Origin: Liolophura sinensis
Lineage: Eukaryota; Mollusca; Polyplacophora; Chitonida; Chitonidae
DNA: 64,000 nt
Direction: 5' to 3'
Assembly (NCBI RefSeq): GCF_032854445.1
Contig: NC_088299.1
Span: 17,973,608 to 18,037,607, forward strand
In this document: piece after piece, positions 35,201 to 47,300 of the stretch
How positions within the stretch are numbered: the first letter of the stretch is position 1
Layout: the number at the start of each line of letters is the position of its first letter
Notes under the pieces: model-generated
Told to the model about the DNA's origin: nothing
Databases searched by the model: none
The model's input: only the letters and a program-made list of their open reading frames with translations
Made by a program: the position numbers and the translations under genes

Positions 35201-37860
35201 AATTATGACATATGACCCATGACCAACACGTCAGGTTATTGACCCAGGTTCAGTTAATAAAGGGCGTCTCGAACAAATGTGGATTAATTGTAGAGTTTGA
35301 TCGAAACACTATAGTTATAACAGAACAAAATGTCGGGCAGAGTTTTGTGTATGGCATTTGAAAACAATGATAAACACTTTGGTTAAAACTTCATTGATGT
35401 TGTAAGCAGGTGCGGTATATCTCCTATACCGCCATACTCAATGACCAGTAAAAACAAGTAAGGTACAGAGTACTATAAGACGCCCACAAATTCTGGCGTG
35501 TGGGATAGTTTCAAGCTTGGGTAATGAAATCACGCTCCCCTCCCCCGTGCACACCCCCCTCACAACCATTCGTTCCATTCTTGATCAGACAGGGTGGAAT
35601 TGTGTGTAAATGTATGCGCTGGATCCATGTTACCATAGCTCTAAATACCGGAACCACAAGGCGATACTTCTACACATGAAGACCAGGGACATGTTGTTTA
35701 TGGTGGCGCTATGACAACACATAAACTTTTCACTGTTGTGGCTCCTCCAGTTGTTAAGGTCAAGGTCAAGGTCAGCTTGGCAATAATGCCCGGGGGGACA
35801 GTGTCGATGAGTTAACAACGCGACACGGATACGTTAGACAGCATAGAACTCGTTGTGGGTCACTTGAGAGACTTTTTATGGAACCTCGAAGTTCTGCTCA
35901 ATAAAATGCGCATTTTAATACATGTAACAAGTGCTCTTCAAATATATTTTGAGAGTTTCTTTGAGATGTTTTTGAGATGTTATACAATCTACAGATGTGT
36001 TTTTTTTTTTAATTGTTGCTCTGTTAATCAGTAGAGTCAGCAAAAGGAACTTGGCTGCATTTAGCACAAAGGCCACGATGAGTATGTGCATGAATAATAG
36101 ATAGTTTACAAAACTCCTAACGAAATGCCAAGCTTACCTAACCAACACAGATCTTACCGGAAACAAGTGGGCACAATACACATAGACCCTTAATATGTTT
36201 TATCCTTTATAACATCCATTGAGTAATCCTTGGTTCCGCTTTTCTTTATATGATGCACAGTGTTAGAACATATGTGAAAAGTTTATATGGTAAAGTGTAC
36301 ATATACTGCAAGTAAAAATCTGCGTGTTTCTCATGACTCAAGTATACAATTACAGCATTCAAGGAAATCCGTTACACTGGAAAATAAGCTGACTGCACTA
36401 AGAAATTCTTGTACCGAACCTCAGTCCAGTTATATATTTACATAAATAAGTGTGTTTTAGATTGTATTTGAGCAATGTTAGCTGAAAATATCCTTAAACA
36501 CAAGCAAAAAACAACAACAAAATTTTGCTTTACTGTATGGCTATGTATTGAATGTCGATAATTGCATGAAGACTTCAAAGCGCAGAGGAGTATACGTTGG
36601 GACTAATATAAACTGTCAGTTCGTCACAGGTTGTACTCACACATTTGGCAACACTGCATATCATTAATTAAGGTTTCTAATCGTTAGCGATGAACTTTGA
36701 CCTGTCATTGCCGTTTTTGATTAATTACTGTAAGTCACCGGTAATTTCAAAATTTTTTCATTCACTAATAATCCCGCTGTGCGAACTGCAGTACCAAAGG
36801 GTGATCTTATTTGCTAAAACTCATGAGAAGTTATTTGTAAATTACTGTCAACCTCATAAAATATTACAAACAATATTTTACCAACATAAGCGGCTACAGC
36901 AGGGTGATAAGTTGTAAACTATTCACTGGGATACACTCTACCAGGCACATTTGGCACGATTTTTGTTAATCTTTCTATATGAGTGCTACACTTAGTGAAC
37001 AGGGACATTCTGAAATATGGCATTAACTAATCTGTTTAGAGGTCCAACCACCCGAGGCATGATTTACATTCCATTTGTAACATGAACAAACCACTCAAAG
37101 GAAATTAAAGCATCAAATTGAAATTCACATGTATGTAACGTATTTTAAGGCCACAATCGAATGTAAATTTTGCAAATTATGTATACACTTAAAGGTATAC
37201 AGAATCGATTCTGATTGGCTGGTGTGAGAGATAGGCAAGCCCTGGCTATGCCTAGCCTAAGCTTAATTTTAGGTATGGTACACTTATTCAAGTGTGACCA
37301 AGGCTGTTGGGTTTGACCCAGGAAACCCTATGTCCAGTGTCAGCCAATCAGCATCCATTCTGTATCCCTTTAAAATTGCTAATGTTGTGAGCCCCGAAGT
37401 ACCAGGCGTAAGGTACTCCGATACCCACTTACTCACCTGTTGGTTGGGAGCGCATACAGACATGATTGTCCATTAATCACAAATTACAAACACGCAGTAT
37501 ATATTACGAGTACCGTTACTACACCGTTGACATTACTGTGTCTACAACAGGTGGATAAACCTTTGACACCAAGGATACCAAAACTTCAATACGAACAGTT
37601 GTACACGACATACAATACAACACGTCTAAAGTTACCGAAATGTTATTAGGTTTGAAACGTGGATTTCAATAATGCATGGCAATGTTTCATTATTCAAGGT
37701 TTTCGTATACAGCACTTATGCCTCGCAGTAATGCCTAGTCTAGATTAACCTACACAAAGCAAATATCTTCACAGCTAAAACATTTGTGTCTTTCTATTCC
37801 ATTATTAAGAATTACTGACTTAAAATACGGGCCAGGTTGATGGATGGAGGAGACCAGACA
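32263..37860. other. Intergenic region between transglutaminase and TIMM21, first part
   Basis: Head-to-head gap, so both promoters should lie in this region or the next. It holds a possible decayed SINE tail near 32520-32555 and, at 32930-33115, a worn 'ggtacagtgttactat' repeat of about 39 bp rich in GTAC. I found no exon with family resemblance and no RNA gene. Confidence 0.45.
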
Positions 37861-37867
37861 AGGCCCA

Positions 37868-38066
37868 GTAGAAACCATCTCACCATGCCATCTGTGAAAC
37901 CATCTCACCATGCCATCTGTGAAACCATCCCACCATGCCATCTGTGAAACCATCTAACCATATCATCTGTGAAACCATCTCACAATGCCATTTGTGAAAC
38001 CATCTAACCATGCCATCTGTGAAACCATCTCACAATGCCATCTGTGAAACCATCTCACCATGCCAT
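37868..38066. repeat. 25-bp minisatellite, ~8 copies
   Basis: Unit 'ccatctgtgaaaccatctca' plus 'ccatg', 25 bp, with minor variants (taacc, cacaatg). Intergenic. Confidence 0.9.
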
Positions 38067-38164
38067 CTCCCTACGTCCTGACTTAGAGCCACAGTCTAAT
38101 CTTCAGCTAATGGATCAACTTTGTAAGCTGTTAATATAATACAATATATATGTAACGTAACTGT

Positions 38165-38283
38165 CATAATCAAAACATCCGGGCAGAGAGCCCGGTTTCC
38201 TCAAAACAGCATGCTGACCACCGTCGTATAGGTGAAATATTCTCCAGTACGGCGTAAAACACCAATCAAATAAATAAATAAAA
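38165..38283 (+). repeat. MetaSINE-like SINE, 5'-truncated
   Basis: Reads 'catccgggcagagagcccgg' then 'tttcctc', 'ccgtcgtataggtgaaatat', 'agtacggcgtaaaacacc' and an AAATA tail. Confidence 0.85.
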
Positions 38284-38389
38284 CCATGACCAATATCACG
38301 TTCAGGCGAAGGCCTGACAGCACTAATACTAGCACTTATATATTTCTTTGATGACATGATAACGTTAGTGCCCGCACTATAATACCACA

Positions 38390-38885
38390 CTTGTGTGATG
38401 AAATGACTTCATTATAAACAGCACTCGCGTGATATTTATGTGATGATATAATGGCCTAATAGTCAACACTTATGCCATCTTCAGGCCATGACTACTTTAT
38501 ATACAGCACTGTATATGTGATAGCATAACTGTATTATTTTCAACAATCGTTTCACATTTGTGTGATGACATAACTTTACTATTATCAACAATCGCTTCAC
38601 ATTTGTGTTATGACCTGCCTGCATGATTATCAGCACGCGCTTCACATTTGTGTGGCCTGACTGCCTTATTATCAACACTGGCTTCACATTTCTGTGATGA
38701 CATGACTGCAGTATTATCAACACACGCTTCACATTTGTGTGGTCTGACTGCAAGATTATCAGCTCTGGCTTCACATTTGTGTGGTCTGACTGCATGATTA
38801 TCAGCACTCGCTTCGTATTTGTGTGTTGTCTAATTGCGTTATTATCAACACTCGCTTCGCATTTGTGTGCTGACCTAATGACGGT
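38390..38885. repeat. ~46-bp degenerate minisatellite, ~10 copies
   Basis: Unit 'cgcttcacatttgtgtgatg' plus 'acatgactgcattattatcaacac', more worn towards the left. Open frames here (minus, to 38993) come from the repeat. Confidence 0.85.
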
Positions 38886-40377
38886 GTCAGTGCGACTTAC
38901 ACCACCTAAAACCACAGCATGACGACAAACTACGGCATCTGAAACTATTGTTCGATGACAGACCACATCATTGTGATCAACACTTACCTTCACCTACGAG
39001 CGCTAAACTCACAACCCTCTACAGGTATCTCACGAAGCGTACGGGTAACTGGGCGTATCCGCGGGTCCACGGCAACACGAAAACTAATACTGACAATAGT
39101 ACAAAACAGATACAACGCTCAGCCAGGCGACGATGGTTTCTCTGACCTTCACTCGGTTAAATAGGTCGTTCATTGAGTAGAATAGCAATAAATAATAATA
39201 GAATAACCACCAGCCGAAGAAAATAACGAAACCCAACTGAACGGCGGCGTATGCACATGCTCTTTGTAGGCCCCACAGGGGGTACCACGTATCTGAAATG
39301 GTACGCTGAAATCTTCCAGTCCTCACCAGCTTGATACAAAGTGCATCCAGCCATGTGCTGTAATATTTCTACATTTTCACGGTCTAGCGGACGATGGTGT
39401 GCAAAGGCATAGTTCGCTTGTATGTACGGTGTTTGTGTGCTTTTGTAAGGCGTGTTGAGCCACCTTTACTTCCATATACGTGGACCTTGCCCTGAGACAG
39501 AGTGTTATTGGATATTGAGAATATATAAGTGAAATAAAAGCCAAATGTAGCCTACAAAACACTGCATACCTCTTCTAGTATATGTATGTATACATGTAAG
39601 CCCACAACAATATATTTACGGGTATATGGGTTGAATATTTACATGCTGAATTAATCCTTACTTTAATCAGTTTATATATGAAGCAGAATAATATATCAGG
39701 ACATAGGATTGTGATCTAAAATTGGCTATCAAGTAAGAGAAGTTTAATAAACAAGACATTTAATAACCAACATATTTACTGATGTACTATCTCCCCCTTC
39801 ATATCTACCCGAATAGTACTATATGCATACATGCTGGCACACAAGATAAAGCTTTGTCAAAATGCACTTATCGATCGGTGTCCGTGTACTTTTCACGCCG
39901 CTGTGCACACGTTGACAGTGTCCCACTTTCTTGCATTATAGCTGTCTCCAGATTGTAGGTTCAACGCCACCTATTTTCTGTAGAAAAATATGCTCCATTT
40001 TAAAGTTACATAGCCACATCTCCCTTATTTAAAAATACATGGGTAGACAAGGCGACAAAACAAATTCAAATATAATGCTTCTTACATCTTTAATTTCCCA
40101 AGGCGACAACGTAACATTTCTAAAATCTAAAATTTCCAGTGTTTCCAGTGGATGAATCAAGAACTGAAAACCATGCCATTTCAAAGTTGGATTGACGAGG
40201 TTCTCGGCTGTCTTTCTGTTCTCAGTTTAACAGGGGCGCAACGCGACATTACGATATTTTATTCATAAAATAGTTGTTGTACAACCCGTGCAGCTCGACT
40301 GACTTTCATGGTAGGCCTACAGGTAAACAAAACCACCATACTTTACAAATGATACTAATATTATTGGGCCCACGGTC
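38886..40377. other. Intergenic region, second part
   Basis: A minus-strand frame at 39326-39084 encodes a Tyr/Leu-rich hydrophobic stretch, but there is no family match and no splice context I can trust. Nothing else recognised. Confidence 0.4.
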
Positions 40378-40508
40378 GCCATGAGTTCATGTCCAGCTCA
40401 TGCTAGCTGGCATCGCGGATTCTGATACCCGGATCATCATATTCCCAGCTTGTAGTGAAATATTCTTGAGTAACGGCCAAAACAACAATCATATAAATAA
40501 AATAACAA
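40378..40508 (+). repeat. MetaSINE-like SINE, diverged
   Basis: 'gagttcatgtccagctcatg' (box B region and start of the body) is followed after a deletion by 'gtagtgaaatattcttgag', 'taacggccaaaacaac' and an AAATA-like tail. Confidence 0.65.
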
Positions 40509-40763
40509 CTTTACGCTCCAAGCGAGTAAATTCAAGGATGATAGGTCTATTGCATGTAATTTGAAAGAGACAAGGGCCAAATCGTACGTCAGTTTCATAA
40601 ATCTACTATGTTTGTTAACAGTGCCGAAGTCGTGAGTTCGAATCAATCTCTCAGGCTGGCAGCATGACTGATGAAATGGCGCGCTAGTCCAAAGCAAAGA
40701 GCTGGACGTTCCTAGCGCAACGCCCAGCTTCGGTCATGTAGACATATCTATAGACCATTTCAC

Positions 40764-40838
40764 TAAAAAAAAAAAACAACAACAACAAAAAAAACAAAAA
40801 AACAAAACAAAACAAAAAAAAAGCAAACAACAACAACC
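40764..40838. repeat. A-rich low-complexity tract
   Basis: About 75 bases of A-runs broken by single C and G. Probably a remnant of a poly-A tail or slippage. Confidence 0.8.
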
Positions 40839-41003
40839 CTACATTATTTTTGCTATCCACCAACTCCCTAAAACGCCCGAAGTGTAATATGTCAAAGCCA
40901 GCATTGGCAAACCACTTTTCAGTAATCCAGCCGTTTTAAACCTTCGAATCGGACAACTAAAACCTGCGTCTGCCATGTTTAGATTTTTTTTTCAACTTCT
41001 CGC

Positions 41004-41124
41004 AAGGTGATGGGCCGCGAAAATTTTGTCTTGCCCAACACTCTCTTTAAAGCCCTCTCTTTTAAGAATTGCATGCCATTAAACAGAATGTTGGGTGGAA
41101 TAAAATTTTCGCGGCCCTTCACCC
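41004..41124. repeat. 40-bp inverted repeat upstream of TIMM21
   Basis: Left arm 'ggtgatgggccgcgaaaatt' then 'ttgtcttgcccaacactct'. Right arm 'agaatgttgggtggaataaa' then 'attttcgcggcccttcacc'. The arms pair over about 38 bp with few mismatches across a ~40-base loop. It lies 220-340 bp before the TIMM21 start codon, so it may be in its promoter or 5' UTR, or be a small foldback element. Confidence 0.75.
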
Positions 41125-41346
41125 TGCCCGCAGACCTCATATAAGTAAGCAGGGTAAATTTGCACACAAATATATGTAGGCCTCTAGAACATGTTTCGGT
41201 CGTCGGCATCAAGCCGAACGACGACTGAATCGCTCTTCAATCCCAGAAGGTACAAAACGCCTGTTCACAGGAAAACAAATTGTGACATGTGGGTCACCGG
41301 TGAAATCAAGCTTTCTTGTTTGTAACTTTGCTCCGCTCCTTCGTAA

Positions 41347-44300
41347 ATGCCGTTTATAGCTGCAAGCTGTAGAATGCTCGCTGCACCAAGATGTGCATGC
41401 ATTTGCAGTTATATGTTGACAACTCAACGGGGCTTAGCTTCCAGCTGCATCATCGACGCTCTATCCTCATCGAAACAACAACAACAGCCTTTCATGGCTT
41501 GGACTGAAACACGAAGGCTTCATTATATTACATACTCTTTACCGAAGCATCAAAATCAAACCACGTGGTGCAAAAGTAGAAGATGGGAAAGTACCAAACC
41601 GAAACAGACTGGCTTAGTAACATCGAAGGAAAGCCCGTATGCTGGCATGACACCGGCGCAAAAAGGTACCGGTATTCATAAATATTGAACTGTTGAAGGG
41701 GGACATTGTGGTTAGGTGTTGAATGAGGTAATACTGCCCAGATCAGCGGTGTTTGGCTGTGAAACTGGAGTCTTGTTACAAGTAGTTCAGACACACTGTT
41801 CTGAATTACTGTGACCGTAGATATCTTCTAAATGAGGTAATACTGCCCAGATCAGTGGTGTTTTTCTGTGAAACTGGAGTCTTGTTACAAGTAATTCAGA
41901 CACAATGTCCTGAATTACTGTGACCATAGATATCTTCTGAATGAGGTAGTACTGCCCAGATCAGCAATGTTTTGCTGTGAAACTGGAGTCTTGTTACAAG
42001 TAATTCAGACACAATGTTCTGAATAACTGTGACCATAGATATCTTCTAAATGAGGTAATACTGCCCAGATCAGTGGTGTTTTTCTGTGAAACTGGAGTCT
42101 TGTTACAAGTAATTCAGACACACTGTTCTGAATTACTGTGACCATAGATATCTTCTGAATGAGGTAGTACTGCCCAGATCAGCAATGTTTTGCTGTGAAA
42201 CTGGAGTCTTGTTACACAATGTCCTGAATTACTGTGACCATAAATATCTTCTGAATGAGGTAATACTGCCCAGATCAGTGGTGTTTTTCTGTGAAACTGG
42301 AGTCTTGTTACAAGTAATTCAGACACAATGTCCTGAATAACTGTGACCATAGATATCTTCTGAATGAGGTAGTACTGCCCAGATCAGCAATGTTTTGTTG
42401 TGAAACTAGAATCTTGTTACAAGTAATTCAGACACACTGTTCTGAATTACTGTGACCATAGATATCTTCTGAATGAGGTAATACTGCCCAGATCAGCGGT
42501 GTTTTGCTGTGAAACTAGAATCTTGTTACAAGTAATTCAGACACTCTGTTCTGAATTACTGTGACCATAGATATCTTCTGAATGAGGTAATACTGCCCAG
42601 ATCAACGGTGTTTTTCTGTGAAACTGGAGTCTTGTTACAAGTACTTCAGACACACTGTTCTGAATTACTGTGACCATAGATATCTCCTGAATGAGGTAAT
42701 ACTGCCAAGGTCAGCGGTGTTTTTCTGTGAAACTGGAATCTTGTTACAAGTAATTTAGACACACTGTTCTGAATTACTGTGACCATAGATATCTTCTGAA
42801 TGAGGTAATACTGCCCAGGTCAGCGGTGTTTTGCTGTGAAACTAGAATCTTGTTACAAGTAATTCAGACACTCTGTTCTGAAATCCTGTGACCATAGATA
42901 TCTCCTGAATGAGGTAATACTGCCCAGATCAATGGTTTTTCTGTGAAACTGGAGTCTTATTACAATTAATTCAGACACACTATTCTGAATTACTGTGACC
43001 ATAGATATCTCCTGAATGAGGTAATACTGCCCATGTCAGCGGTGTTTGGCTGTGAAACTGGAGTCTTGTTACAAGTAATTCAGAAACACTGTTCTGAATT
43101 ACTGTGACCATAGATATCTTCTGAATGAGGTAATACTGCCCAGATCAGCGGTGTTTTTCTGTGAAATTGGAGTATTGTTACAAGTAATTCAGACACACTG
43201 TTCTGAATTACTGTGAACATAAATATCCTCTGAATGAGGTAATACTGCCCAGATCAGCGGTGTTTTGCTTTGAAATTGGAGTATTGTTACAAGTAATTCA
43301 GACACACTGTTCTGAATTACTGTGAACATAAATATCCTCTGAATGAGGTAATACTGCCCAGATCAGCGGTGTTTTTCTGTGAAACTGGAGTCTTGTTACA
43401 AGTAATTCAGATACACTGTTCTGAATTACTTTGACCATAAATATCTTCTGAATGAGGTAATACTGTCCAGATCAGCGGTGTTTTGCTGTGAAACTGGAGC
43501 CTTGTTACAAGTAATTTAGACACACTGTTCTGAATTACTGTGACCATAGATATCTTCTGAATGAGGTAATACTGCCCAGATCAGCGGTGTTTTGCTGTGA
43601 AACTAGAATCTTGTTACAAGTAATTCAGTCACACTCTCCTGAATTACTGTGACCATAGATATCTCCTGAATGAGGTAATACTGCCCAGATCAGCGGTGTT
43701 TTTCTGTGAAACTGGAGTCTTGTTACAAGTAATTCAGACACAATGTCCTGAATTACTGTGACCATAGTGTTTTGCTGTGAAACTAGAATCTTGTTACAAG
43801 TAATTCAGACACACTGTTCGGAATAACTGTGACCATAGATATCATCTGAATGAGGTAATACTGCCCAGATCAACGGTGTTTTGCTGTGAAACTGGAGTAT
43901 TGTTACAAGTAATTCAGACACACTGTTCTGAATTACTGTGACCATAGATATCTTCTGATTGAGGTAATACTGCCCAGATCAGCGGTGTTTTGCTGTGAAA
44001 CTAGAATCTTGTTACAAGTAATTCAGACACACTGTTCTGAATTACTGTGACCATAGATATCTTCTGAATGAGGTAATACTGCCCAGATCAGCGGTGTTTT
44101 GCTGTGAAATTGGAGTATTGTTACAAGTAATTCAGACACAATGTTCTGAATTACTGTGACCATAGATATCTTCTGAATGAGGTAATACTGCCCAGATCAG
44201 CGGTGTTTTTCTGTTAAACTGGAGTCTTGTTACAAGTAATTCAGACACACTGTTCTGAATTACTGTGGCCATAAATATCTTCTGAATGAGGTAATACTGC

Positions 44301-47300
44301 CCAGATCAGCAGTGTTTTTCTGTGAAACTGGAGTCTTGTTACAAGTAATTCAGACACACTGTTCTGAATTACTGTGACCATAAATATCCTCTGAATGAGG
44401 TAATACTGCCCAGATCAGCGGTGTTTTGCTGTGAAACTGGAGTCTTGTTACAAGTAATTCAGATACACTGTTCTGAATTACTGTGGCCATAAATATCTTC
44501 TGAATGAGGTAATACTGCCCAGATCAGCAGTGTTTTTCTGTGAAACTGGAGTCTTGTTACAAGTAATTCAGACACACTGTTCTGAATTACTGTGGCCATA
44601 AATATCTTCTGAATGAGGTAATACTGCCCAGATCAGCAGTGTTTTTCTGTGAAACTGGAGTCTTGTTACAAGTAATTCAGATACACTGTTCTGAATTACT
44701 GTGACCATAAATATCTTCTGAATGAGGTAATACTGCCCAGATCAGCGGTGTTTTGCTGTGAAACTGGAGTCCTTTTATAAGTAATTCAGTCACACTCTCC
44801 TAAATTACTGTGACCATAGATATCTCCTGACTGAGGTAATACTGCCCGGATCAGAGGTGTTTTGCTGTGAAACTGGAATCTTGTTACAAGTAATTCGGTC
44901 ACACTCTCCTGAATTACTGTGACCATGGATATGTCCTGAATGAGGTAATACTGCCCAGATCAGCGGTGTTTTGCTATGAAACTGGAGTCTTGTTACAAGT
45001 AATTCAGACACACTGTTCTTAATTACTGTGACCATCGAAAATATAAATCTATGTAACTCTAGCAAGGGCATGTCCTGGGAGGATAGTTACTTCATTCCAC
45101 ATATGTGCAGTTCCACTCTGTGGGACAGCCATACTGCTAAAAGCTATGATGTTTGTTTATGTTGTTTTGGAAATTGAGTGCATTATTCTTAAAACAAGGT
45201 GTTCATTTACCCCCGAACGTTAACGTTGAATTTTGAAGCTGTAACTACTGCATATAGTGACTTACTGTATATGGCTAAGGGAGTAATAGTTCAAAATGTA
45301 CCCCTTTTCAAACATGATGCTGATAGAATAAAATGAACGGTAATGAATGTATGCATAGTTAGCAGTTGAGCAGAAGTAAAGAAACAATGTTACAATTATG
45401 GAATAATGGACTTATTTTGAAGTACTTCCTGCAACATTATCCATGTTTAGGTGCATTATAAAGATATGACCATCAGAGGGGTAATATATCTTCTTCCCAT
45501 CAGCTACATCGAATTCTGCTTTTCACTTTTTCTTTAGTGGAAATGTCTTCAAGATTGTCCTGCATGTATATTAATCGCCTTTGACATCACTGGTAGGTTT
45601 GAACCTTAGAGTGGCCATTTGTTCATACTATAAAGTCTCCTACAGCCTGCAATTGATGTTTTCATTGGTGTTTTATGCTGTAATCAAGAATATTTCACGT
45701 ACATTTGACAGCCAGCAACATGGAGGGAGAAAACCGGGCAGAATGTGACCACTTTTGTTGGAGTCTCCTGGTTCATTGCATTGCTCTGGCATGCTAACCA
45801 CCTCAGCCACAGAGGCCTCAGTCCTTCAGTAAGGCCTAACTCGAAGAATGACAAAATGACCTCTGTACTAGGCTGACCAATTTAGAAATATTGTACCTGA
45901 CAAAGAAGGGCAAGTGTTGTCAGATATTAACAGCATGGCATGTCAGCATAACTCTATGAAAGTGTGCTGTGACGATTCACAGCATTGCTATAAATCTGTA
46001 ATTACAGGCTCTACTTAATATTGTACGTGCAGTGCCAGGAGATTTTGTTTTTATGTCATGTTATTAAGTTTAGATTAACTACATATTAATGTTATAAATG
46101 TGTACATCTGTGTGCTGATGTGTGTAATTGTTCAGGGACTTAAGTCTACCTGTTCTTATGTGTTATAAAACAATCTTTCGTTTCTTGTGATAGTACTTCA
46201 CTTTGTCTTGTTGCAGTGAAGGAAGCTGGTAAGGACACCATGTATACCGGCATCATTATTGTGGGTGTTGGAGTCACAGGTATGCTTTTCCAAAACTCAC
46301 AGACAGTATGAACAGTTTTGTTTGTTTGGTTGGTTAGTTGGATGGTTGGTCAGTTGGATGGTTGGTTAGTTGGTCAGTTGGATCGTTGGTTAGTTGGTCA
46401 GTCGGGTGATTGGTTAGTTGGTCAGTTGGATCGTTGGTTAGTTGGTCAGTCGGATGATTGGTTAGTTGGTTAGTTGGATGGTTGGTTAGTTGGTCAGTTG
46501 GATGATTGGTTAGTTGGTCAGTTGGATGGTTGGTTAGTTGGTCAGTCGGATGATTGGTTAGTTGGTCAGTCAGATGATTGGTTAGTTTGAAGTTTTACAC
46601 CATGGCTGCTCAACAATATTAGGATTTATCTGTACATGTATAAACCATGATCAAGTTTGTTGGGTAAGGCAAAACCTGGTGAGATGTGTTGCCCTGAATT
46701 ACAGGTACTTATGTAAGTACATGTATCTACGTGCAATATTACTTTAACTGTTACTGAACTATATTGAAAAAATAACAACTATGTCTCTACAGTTGATGAT
46801 TTCTTGCATATGAATACAATTTTCAGATATATACATAATTCACATATGACATAATTGCCAGGACCAGTCATCTACTGAATTGAATGAGTGAGTGAGTGAG
46901 TGAGTGAGTATCATACCTAACAATTTTTCAGTCCGATGACGACAATGATCCACTGAATTAACTAGAATATGTTGACCTAGAACAGTTGTGGCTTTTTTCT
47001 CTCTGTTTTTTCTCCAGGTTTAATGTTTTATGCAATTGGGAAAGAGCTTTTGTCCAAAGACAGTCCCAGTGGTGTTTATGGTCAAGCCCTGAAACTTTGC
47101 AAACAGAACCCAGAGGTAGAGAATCATGTTGCTATTTGAGTGTATATTTTGTACTGGTGCTAAATGTGTGTGGAGATATTATAGTAATGTTAACCACTTT
47201 AATATATGCTTTACCTTATGGTGTAGTCATCAGTGAGCCATCTTTCAGTTTTAGCTTTTAATCAAGACAATACCTGCAATGTCAGTCTGCTGCTTGTTTA

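Noticed and set aside
39084-39354. Hydrophobic minus-strand frame as a small membrane protein
   Set aside because: AT-rich composition alone yields Tyr/Leu/Phe runs. No family motif, no convincing start and no paired exon.
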